Source: a virus. From it: a stretch of 56,973 nt of DNA. This document shows positions 47,706 through 56,973 of the stretch, piece by piece. The translations under genes were made by a program, and so were the position numbers. Numbering within the stretch: the stretch's first letter is position 1; every line of letters begins with the position of its first letter. The notes below the pieces were generated by a model. That model had not been told where the DNA came from, ran no database searches, and worked only from the letters and a program-made list of their open reading frames with translations. Location: the IMG/VR virus record IMGVR_UViG_3300010354_002996, positions 1-56,973 of that record, one strand, 5' to 3'.

Positions 47706-48536
47706 ATGACCACGAACAAATACTTCACGCCATTTACTTACGGTCGGCAACAAGACGTTGCGGAAGATTTAATCATCGAGTCTATCAAGATTCATGGTTT
47801 GGACGTGAAGTATATGCCACGGACTCTAGTCAAAGAAGATTTCCTACTTGGCGAAGATACGCTTTCCAAGTTTGAAAGTGCCGTAGATATCGAAGTTTAT
47901 ATTAAGAATGTACAGAACTTCGAAGGTCAGGGCGACTTTTTATCCAAGTTTAATCTTGAGATTCGTGACCAGATTACTTTCACAATGGCTCGTAAACGCT
48001 GGGGGCAGATTACTAACGAAAAGATTCTGACTGAAGTAGGTTACAACTATCAGGTAGAAACAGCCAACACAAACGCATGGGGAGCAACAGATTCTATTCA
48101 GTTGGAAGCGGGATCTGCTAATGGTTATTCTATAACCTCATCACGCCCACAGGAAGGCGATCTAATCTTTTTCCCGCTCAATAATAAGTTGTATGAGATC
48201 AAGTTTGTCGAGCACGAAAACATTTTCTATCAGCACGGCAAACTATACACATACGATCTTACATGCGAATTATTCCAGTACAGCAGCCAGCAATTCAATA
48301 CTGGCAACACGGCAATCGACACTATCGAAAATACATACTCGCTCGATATACTGAACTATCAATTCTTGCTTGAAAACAGCGATACGTTGGTTTCGGAAGA
48401 TAGTGGATATCTAACTCAAGAGTTCCGTATTGAAACTACTGATGCTGCTGCTAATAACGAATACATCACAACTCAGTCGATTGACTTCATCGACTTCAGT
48501 GAACGTAATCCATTTTCAGAGGTTGATCGCTACTAA
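47706..48536 (+). CDS. 14: Neck protein gp14
   Basis: 276 residues (T4: 256). TYGRQQDVAEDLIIESIKIHGLDVKYMPRTLVKEDFLLGEDTLSKF and FLSKFNLEIRDQITFTMARKRW are characteristic. It joins the head to the tail with gp13 and gp15. Three bases follow gp13, and the stop overlaps gp15 by one base. Confidence 0.93.
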   Translation: MTTNKYFTPFTYGRQQDVAEDLIIESIKIHGLDVKYMPRTLVKEDFLLGEDTLSKFESAVDIEVYIKNVQNFEGQGDFLSKFNLEIRDQITFTMARKRWGQITNEKILTEVGYNYQVETANTNAWGATDSIQLEAGSANGYSITSSRPQEGDLIFFPLNNKLYEIKFVEHENIFYQHGKLYTYDLTCELFQYSSQQFNTGNTAIDTIENTYSLDILNYQFLLENSDTLVSEDSGYLTQEFRIETTDAAANNEYITTQSIDFIDFSERNPFSEVDRY

Positions 48537-49417
48537 TGGCTATATTCGGTTCACAATTTTATCACCAAACGATCCGCCGTTATGTTATTGCCTTCGGTAA
48601 TATGTTCAACGATATGGTCGTGCAGCGTATCAATACCGCAGGTCAGGTTGTTCAGACGCTATCGGTTCCTATCGCATACGGTCCAAAAGAAAAGTTTCTT
48701 GTTCGTATATCACAAGATCCAGATCTAGATAGAGCGGTTGCTATTTCATTACCTCGTATGGGATTTGAAATGACTAGCGTATCATACGATCCTACTCGTC
48801 GATTGCCAGCAACTATAAAAAATGTTCATGTTGTTGACGATAAGAATAAACTGAACTATCAATATACGCCTGTTCCATATAACTTAAACTTCACTCTTTC
48901 AATCTTTGTTCAGAACGGCGACGATGGCGCACAGATTCTTGAGCAGATTCTGCCTTACTTTGGTCCAGAGTGGGTAAACAATGTAAAACTGATACCAAGC
49001 ATGGATATCGTTATGGATATTCCTTGCGTGCTAAACAGCGTTTCTACAGAAGATACTTATGAAGGCGACTTCGAAACTCGTCGCGCCTTGATTTACACGT
49101 TAGACTTTACTATGCGCGGTTATATTTACGGTCCTGTTCGTCGTCAGGGCGTTATCAAGCGCACTCAAATCGACTTTGGTATTGTTACTGCAAATTCTGG
49201 TAATCGTATTACGTTGGCAGATACTGCTATTGTTCCTCGCAGTTCGCGAATCGTTATTACTCCAGGATTGCTTGCTAATGGTTCGCCCACAAGCAATAGT
49301 GCTGCTTCTATTCCTTATTTGAATATTGACGCCGATGATGATTATGGTTTTGCAACTAATACTTTCTTCTATACAGATGGAAAAAAGTATAACCCAAGGA
49401 CGGGTAATGATGAATGA
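48536..49417 (+). CDS. 15: Tail completion and sheath stabiliser gp15
   Basis: 293 residues (T4: 272). The segments FGSQFYHQTIRRYVIAFGNMFNDMVVQR, LPRMGFEMTSVSYDPTRRLP and PYNLNFTLSIFVQNGDDGAQILEQILPYFGPEW match the family. It caps the tail and locks the last sheath ring. About 75 extra C-terminal residues (after about 215) are Asn/Ser/Thr-rich and probably a surface extension. The gp16 start lies inside its last codons. Confidence 0.93.
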   Translation: MAIFGSQFYHQTIRRYVIAFGNMFNDMVVQRINTAGQVVQTLSVPIAYGPKEKFLVRISQDPDLDRAVAISLPRMGFEMTSVSYDPTRRLPATIKNVHVVDDKNKLNYQYTPVPYNLNFTLSIFVQNGDDGAQILEQILPYFGPEWVNNVKLIPSMDIVMDIPCVLNSVSTEDTYEGDFETRRALIYTLDFTMRGYIYGPVRRQGVIKRTQIDFGIVTANSGNRITLADTAIVPRSSRIVITPGLLANGSPTSNSAASIPYLNIDADDDYGFATNTFFYTDGKKYNPRTGNDE

Positions 49418-49817
49418 AAATAAAACTAACTTCGAACAAAGTGTTGAAGAAGCACTAGGTCTTCCTATTTCTCCGCCTATGGTAGAAGTATTACCTGCTG
49501 TCGAAGTAAATGAAGATATTGATTCTGATTTCAATGTAGCTCGTAAAAATCTTCATAATATCATCAATAAAGGAACCGATGCCCTCGAAGAAGCGTTGCT
49601 GGTTGCTAAAACGTCTGAGCATCCTCGCGCATTTGAAGTTGTAGGTCAGCTAATCAAAACTATGGTTGACGCTAATAAGGATTTGCTTGATATTCAGAAA
49701 AAACTAAAAGATCTTAAGAAAACTGACGATCCAAAAGAACAACCACAAAACGTCACTAATGCGCTTTTCGTAGGTAATGCTGCTGAATTACAAGCATTGA
49801 TTAATGGTAGAAAATGA
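49407..49817 (+). CDS. 16: Terminase small subunit gp16
   Basis: 136 residues from the ATG at 49407 (or 49410); AAGGA lies just upstream. T4 gp16 is 164. Helical protein with DFNVARKNLHNIINKGTDALEEALLVAKTSEHPRAFEVVGQLIKTMVDANKDLLDIQKKLKDL, the pattern of T4-type small terminases. It recognises or regulates DNA for the gp17 motor. Overlaps gp15 and, by ATGA, gp17. Confidence 0.88.
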   Translation: MMNENKTNFEQSVEEALGLPISPPMVEVLPAVEVNEDIDSDFNVARKNLHNIINKGTDALEEALLVAKTSEHPRAFEVVGQLIKTMVDANKDLLDIQKKLKDLKKTDDPKEQPQNVTNALFVGNAAELQALINGRK

Positions 49818-51430
49818 CTGTAAAGACCTATCTTGGTAATCCTAATCTCAAGGCGGCGGGAGTCGTCCATTCATACACAAAAGAAGAGATTGAAGAATAC
49901 GTCAAATGTGCTAAGGACGTAGAGTATTTCGCACGTAAGTATATCAAAATCGTAAACGTCGATCGCGGCTTGATTCCATTTGAAATGTGGGATTTTCAGG
50001 CTAATATGCTGCATACGTTTGCAAATAATCGTTTTTCTATTTGCAAACTCCCTCGTCAGGTTGGTAAGTCTACAACATCGGTCGCTTATATTCTTTGGCT
50101 CATTTTATTCACAGATCAGCAGAACGTAGCTATCCTCGCGAACAAGGGCGCGCTCGCGCGAGACCTACTAGCCAAACTACAACTTGCCTACGAATATCTA
50201 CCTAAGTTTCTTCAGCAAGGCGTTGTTACTTGGAACAAAGGTAATATTGAACTTGAAAACGGTTCAAAGGTAGTTGCGGCTGCAACATCATCCAGCGCCA
50301 TCCGTGGTGGATCGTATAATCTGATTTTCCTTGACGAATTTGCGTTCGTTCAGCGTAATCTAGCCGATCAGTTCTTTGCTTCTACCTATCCTACAATTTC
50401 TTCTGGTACAACAACCAAGATTATTATAGTATCAACTCCAAACGGAATGAACCATTTCTTCAAGATGTGGGTGGATGCTACCGAAGGTCGTAGCGAATAT
50501 AAACCTATCGAGATTCATTGGTCGGACGTTCCTGGGCGCGACGAGGAATGGAAAAGGCAAACTATCGCTAACACCAGCGAAGAACAATTCCGCCAAGAGT
50601 TTGAATGTGAGTTTATCGGTTCGTCACACACATTAATTCACCCATTAAAATTGCGCGAAATGGTTTGGCAGCAACCAACCAAAGATAGGTTTGGTTTGGA
50701 TATACAGGAAATGCCAGATCCTAGAAAATTATACATATGTGTGTTCGACGTTTCAGAAGGCGTGGGCGGCGACTACTCTGCTTTGTCTATATTTGATGTA
50801 ACACAATATCCATATAAACAAGTTGCTAAATATAGGAGCCGAGACGTTTCGCCACTGATGTTCCCTGATGTAATTTATCGTTTCGCTCGAATGTATAATA
50901 ATGCTTGGGTGCTTGGCGAAACGAATAATATAGGTCAACAAGTTGTTCAGTCGCTATATATTGACCTAGAATATGAAAACGTGATTGCTACCTTCACTAA
51001 AAATAAAAACATTAAGGTCGGCGGCGGATTTAGTTCAAGGTCTGCTTTTGGCGTAAGAACTACAAAAGCTGTTAAAAAAATCGGTTGTTCAAATCTAAAA
51101 ACGATTATTGAGAGCAACAAATTAATCATCAGTGATTTTGATACTATTGAAGAATTGACCACTTTCGTTGAAACGAAAGACACATATAAGGCTGAAGAAG
51201 GTTGTCATGACGATTTGGCTATGACTTTGGTTTTATTTGGATGGCTAGTTACACAACCATATTTCAAAGACCTAACCAATAACGATGTTCGGCGAGCATT
51301 ATCTGATGAAACTCTACAAGGAGTTCATGACGATTTATTGCCCGCTGGATTTATTGACGATGGAATAGACGTTCAGTCAGTAGAACACGATCGGCGGCGG
51401 CGATTAGACTGGGATTTGTCGGATATTTAG
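49814..51430 (+). CDS. 17: Terminase large subunit gp17
   Basis: 538 residues (T4: 610). ATPase: KLPRQVGKST (Walker A, about residues 78-87), ATSSSAIRGGSYNLIFLDEFAF (Walker B about 171-176), and IIVSTPNGMNHF. RNase H-fold nuclease: CVFDVSEGVGGDYSALSIFD (Asp about 312), ETNNIGQQVVQ and EEGCHDDLAMTL (Asp about 465). All catalytic residues are present and no intein or intron interrupts the gene. It packages DNA into the head and cuts it. Confidence 0.96.
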   Translation: MTVKTYLGNPNLKAAGVVHSYTKEEIEEYVKCAKDVEYFARKYIKIVNVDRGLIPFEMWDFQANMLHTFANNRFSICKLPRQVGKSTTSVAYILWLILFTDQQNVAILANKGALARDLLAKLQLAYEYLPKFLQQGVVTWNKGNIELENGSKVVAAATSSSAIRGGSYNLIFLDEFAFVQRNLADQFFASTYPTISSGTTTKIIIVSTPNGMNHFFKMWVDATEGRSEYKPIEIHWSDVPGRDEEWKRQTIANTSEEQFRQEFECEFIGSSHTLIHPLKLREMVWQQPTKDRFGLDIQEMPDPRKLYICVFDVSEGVGGDYSALSIFDVTQYPYKQVAKYRSRDVSPLMFPDVIYRFARMYNNAWVLGETNNIGQQVVQSLYIDLEYENVIATFTKNKNIKVGGGFSSRSAFGVRTTKAVKKIGCSNLKTIIESNKLIISDFDTIEELTTFVETKDTYKAEEGCHDDLAMTLVLFGWLVTQPYFKDLTNNDVRRALSDETLQGVHDDLLPAGFIDDGIDVQSVEHDRRRRLDWDLSDI

Positions 51431-51445
51431 ATAAAACGCCGATTT

Positions 51446-51453
51446 TATAAATA
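51446..51453 (+). promoter_or_regulatory. T4-type late promoter for the tail sheath gene
   Basis: Exact TATAAATA 56 bases upstream of the gp18 ATG. The leader contains a small hairpin (CGAAG-N5-CTTCG at about 51476-51490) and a good AAGGAG Shine-Dalgarno, suiting a highly expressed protein. Confidence 0.8.
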
Positions 51454-51509
51454 AATGAGAATCCAAAAGAATTCGTCGAAGAATAACTTCGTCTATAAAG
51501 GAGAAAACT

Positions 51510-53459
51510 ATGCCATTTCAAATCTCTCCAGGCGTCAACGTATCGGAGATTGATCTCACAACGATCATCCCCGCCGTAAGCACGACTACTGGCGCTTTAG
51601 CTGGACATTACTCATGGGGTCCAGCAGGGATTCGCGTTCTTGTGGATTCCGAAGATACGCTTGTAAACACATTTGGTAAGCCAAATTCAAATACTGCGTC
51701 AGACTTTTTTACTGCTGCAAATTTCCTTTCATACGGCAATGCACTGTATGTAACTCGTGTTATTCGCAGTTCAAACGTTGCTACGCTAGATACCGATACG
51801 GTAATTGCTCGTAATGCTATTTCAGCTGGTTCTAATAACCAAAACACAATCATTAAAAACGAAGACGATTACAACGCAAACTATTCAAGTGGTATTGCTG
51901 GTGTCGGTAGTTGGGTTGCTAAGTATCCTGGTGCTCTTGGTAATTCTATTAAGGTTTCTGTTTGCTTGACTGCAAATGCCTACGAGTCAACACTATCTGG
52001 AACGATCGTTTCTACGAATAATTCAGTTACAGTTACTGGTACAAATAGTCTTTTCCAATCACAAGTTGCGGTTGGTGATATTCTGGTATTAGGTCCAGAT
52101 AAAGTAGAACGCAAGGTTAGTGCTATCGCTTCTAACACTTCATTGACTTTGTCTGCTGTATATGTTGGTAATACAGTTACATCAGCAAATAATACTGTGA
52201 CACGTAAATGGGAATTTAACAATTACTTCTCTTCTGCTCCAGGCACTTCAGTTATGGCGGCAGGTGCTGGCGGCAGCGGCGACGAAATGCACATTGTTGT
52301 TGTTGACGAAGATGGCGAAATCACAGGCATTACCAATACTGTTATCGAAGTTCATTCAAATCTATCAAAGGGTAATGGCGCTAAAGATGAAGTAGGTAAT
52401 AACATCTACTACAAAGATTATATCAATCAGAACTCTCGTTGGGTTTGGTGGACTGGCGCTTTAGCAGGAACAACCGTTAGAACAATCGCATATGCTGGTA
52501 ATCATGCTTCTGGTGCACAATCTCGACCACTAAACAATTCGCTTTCAAAAGGTCGCGATGGTCACTCACCAAGAGAAGCTGATTATGTTAATGGGTATAA
52601 TCAATACAAGAACTCGGAAGATGTTGACGTTTCACTGATTCTTGGTGGTGCATCTACTTCAACTCGCGCTATTCATGTGATTAACAATATTGCAGAATAC
52701 CGTAAGGATTGTGTCGCAGTATTCTCACCAGAACGTTCAGACGTTGTAAACAACTCAGGGTATCCTGGTTCTGAAACAGATGATATTGTTGCTTTCCGCA
52801 ACACGCTTCCATCATCTTCGTATGCTGTTATGGATTCTGGCTGGAAATATCAGTATGACAAATACAACGATGTTTACCGCTATGTTCCATTGAACGGTGA
52901 TACTGCTGGCACGATGGTTCGCACCGATAACGAGCGCGATCCTTGGTGGTCACCTGCTGGTTACAATCGTGGTGGTATCAAGAATACAATTCGTCTTGCT
53001 TTCAATCCAAACAAGACTTATCGTGATCAGCTCTACAAGAACGGTATTAACCCAGTCGTCACATTCCCTGGTCAGGGCACTATCCTGTTCGGTGATAAGA
53101 CTCTACTTGCCAAGCCATCAGCGTTTGATCGTATCAACGTTCGTCGCTTGTTCATCGTTCTTGAAAAAGCAATCGCTACTGCCGCCAAGTTCACACTGTT
53201 CGAGTTCAACGATGCGTTTACTCGGGCACAGTTCAAGGCACTAGTTGAGCCATTCCTGCGTGACGTTCAGGGTCGCCGTGGTATCACAGACTTCCGTGTT
53301 GTTTGCGACGAAACAAATAACACACCAGAAGTCATCGATCGTAACGAGTTCATCGGTGATATCTACATCAAACCCGCAAGGTCAATCAACTTTATCCAGC
53401 TGAACTTTGTTGCGGTTCGCACTGGTGTTGATTTCACTGAAATCGTAGGCAAGTTCTAA
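51510..53459 (+). CDS. 18: Tail sheath protein gp18
   Basis: 649 residues (T4: 659). ISPGVNVSEIDLTTIIPAVSTTTGALAGHYSWGPAG and the C-terminal FTLFEFNDAFTRAQFKALVEPFLRDVQGRRGITDFRVVCDETNNTPEVIDRNEFIGDIYIKPARSINFIQLNFVAVRTG are hallmarks of contractile sheaths. Residues about 162-232 (LSGTIVSTNNSVTVTGTNSLF...VAVGDILVLG) are an inserted beta module like that in gp8, expected on the sheath surface. Own late promoter. Confidence 0.96.
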   Translation: MPFQISPGVNVSEIDLTTIIPAVSTTTGALAGHYSWGPAGIRVLVDSEDTLVNTFGKPNSNTASDFFTAANFLSYGNALYVTRVIRSSNVATLDTDTVIARNAISAGSNNQNTIIKNEDDYNANYSSGIAGVGSWVAKYPGALGNSIKVSVCLTANAYESTLSGTIVSTNNSVTVTGTNSLFQSQVAVGDILVLGPDKVERKVSAIASNTSLTLSAVYVGNTVTSANNTVTRKWEFNNYFSSAPGTSVMAAGAGGSGDEMHIVVVDEDGEITGITNTVIEVHSNLSKGNGAKDEVGNNIYYKDYINQNSRWVWWTGALAGTTVRTIAYAGNHASGAQSRPLNNSLSKGRDGHSPREADYVNGYNQYKNSEDVDVSLILGGASTSTRAIHVINNIAEYRKDCVAVFSPERSDVVNNSGYPGSETDDIVAFRNTLPSSSYAVMDSGWKYQYDKYNDVYRYVPLNGDTAGTMVRTDNERDPWWSPAGYNRGGIKNTIRLAFNPNKTYRDQLYKNGINPVVTFPGQGTILFGDKTLLAKPSAFDRINVRRLFIVLEKAIATAAKFTLFEFNDAFTRAQFKALVEPFLRDVQGRRGITDFRVVCDETNNTPEVIDRNEFIGDIYIKPARSINFIQLNFVAVRTGVDFTEIVGKF

Positions 53460-53466
53460 TAAGGCG

Positions 53467-53474
53467 AATAAATA
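53467..53474 (+). promoter_or_regulatory. Late promoter AATAAATA for the tail tube gene
   Basis: AATAAATA, a NATAAATA-type late element, 29 bases upstream of the gp19 ATG, followed by AGGGAG. A separate promoter fits the large amount of tube protein needed. Confidence 0.65.
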
Positions 53475-53503
53475 CTTAAAAGGAAACAGGGAGAAAAAAG
53501 AAA

Positions 53504-54112
53504 ATGCCCTTTAATGTGTCAACTTTCGCCGCTCAGGGACTTCCATTCGGTGGCGCTCGTGCTTCACTCTTCGAAGTGTTCTTGACGCTTCCAGCTGGTT
53601 TGGCAGAACCAACTGCAGAAGGTCAGTTCCGCTTCGTATGTCGTGCGGCACAGATTCCAACATCAACAGTAGGGCAGATTGAAGTGCCCTACTTCGGTCG
53701 CCGTGTAAAGATGGCTGGTAACAGAACTTTCGAAAACTGGACTGTTACCGTTATGAACGATGAAGATTTTCTAGTTCGTCACGCATTTGAAAAGTGGAGT
53801 TCATATATTAACTCACATAATAATAACCTTCGTGACGCAGCAGTTATCGCAGAGTCTGGTCTAACTTCATATCGTACTCAGGCAACAGTTCGTCATTTTG
53901 CTAAAACTGGTGCATTTGCTTCAGGAACAGCAGTTGGTGATGCCGCTATTCCAACACGCGAATATACTTTCATCAACATTTTCCCAATCAATGTGTCAAG
54001 CATTGATCTAAACTGGGAAACAACGGACGCAATCGAAGAGTTTACTGTTGAATTCGCTTATGATTACTGGACTGTTGATAAGGACGTCAACAATAAGGTA
54101 ATCGACTCTTAA
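53504..54112 (+). CDS. 19: Tail tube protein gp19
   Basis: 202 residues (T4: 163). RFVCRAAQIPTSTVGQIEVPYFGRRVKMAGNRTFENWTVTVMNDEDFLVRHAFEKWSSYINSHNNN and FPINVSSIDLNWETTDAIEEFTVEFAYDYWTV match T4 gp19 closely (T4 MNRKINVAGDRTFDDWTVTVMNDE, WPTNVGELQLDWDSNNEIQTFEVTLALDYWE). It forms the inner tube. The 40 extra residues are mainly near residues 105-145. Confidence 0.95.
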   Translation: MPFNVSTFAAQGLPFGGARASLFEVFLTLPAGLAEPTAEGQFRFVCRAAQIPTSTVGQIEVPYFGRRVKMAGNRTFENWTVTVMNDEDFLVRHAFEKWSSYINSHNNNLRDAAVIAESGLTSYRTQATVRHFAKTGAFASGTAVGDAAIPTREYTFINIFPINVSSIDLNWETTDAIEEFTVEFAYDYWTVDKDVNNKVIDS

Positions 54113-54158
54113 TTGATTGCTTATCTTCGATATTATTAATTTACTTGAAGGAATATAG

Positions 54159-56973
<2,815 letters not shown>

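Overview
The window is a 57 kb, moderately A+T-rich segment of a virulent T4-superfamily myovirus. Nearly every T4 baseplate, neck, tail and packaging gene can be placed by sequence: gp33-gp59-gp32, gp26, gp54-like, gp4, gp48, gp53, gp27, gp5 (split), gp25, gp6, gp8, gp13-gp14-gp15-gp16-gp17-gp18-gp19-gp20. T4-type late promoters (NATAAATA) precede many virion genes. There are no integrase, repressor or other lysogeny genes. The host is probably an alphaproteobacterium. The main reason is a circularly permuted two-piece tmRNA of the alphaproteobacterial type (tag ANDNVAPRYALAA); a small secreted Cys protein resembling alphaproteobacterial hypotheticals agrees with this. Much of the gene content resembles marine cyanomyophages and pelagimyophages.

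Layout. 1-4051 (+): a translationally coupled operon of a 5'-truncated gene, a secreted curlin-repeat protein and a membrane-bound CHASE2 class III nucleotide cyclase. 4062-4891 (-): three overlapping small genes, two of them holin-like. 4962-12334 (+): a metabolic and replication block with an FmdB-like protein, PhoH, a PD-(D/E)XK exonuclease, tmRNA, a DPPY methyltransferase, a small secreted protein, KdsA, a ClpP-like protease, a cupin-DUF1289 fusion, gp33, gp59 and gp32, closed by a strong terminator. 12402-19679 (-): tail-hub genes, including an 854-residue protein carrying three different peptidoglycan-hydrolase domains, plus gp26, a gp54-like tube initiator and the gp4 nuclease. 19732-43147 (+): baseplate, spike and fibre genes ending in two glycine-rich adhesin-like proteins. 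43182-46902: a PP-loop ATPase (+) facing a three-gene minus-strand operon of a TctC/Bug solute-binding protein and two Fe(II)/2-oxoglutarate oxygenases. 46962-56973 (+): neck, terminase, sheath, tube and portal genes, a collagen-like protein and a truncated last gene.

How it fits together. Host-like sigma-70 promoters (TTGACA/TATAAT type) sit before the exonuclease, the tmRNA and gp32, the genes expected early or in mid-infection. NATAAATA elements sit before virion genes and the holin-like operon, matching gp33-dependent late transcription. The accessory systems I rate most interesting are the curlin/cyclase operon, the phage-borne permuted tmRNA, the Bug/oxygenase operon and the re-partitioned cell-puncturing apparatus (split gp5 without lysozyme, with the hydrolases moved to a tape-measure-like protein). 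Gene functions were assigned by reading the proteins by eye; no database search was possible.
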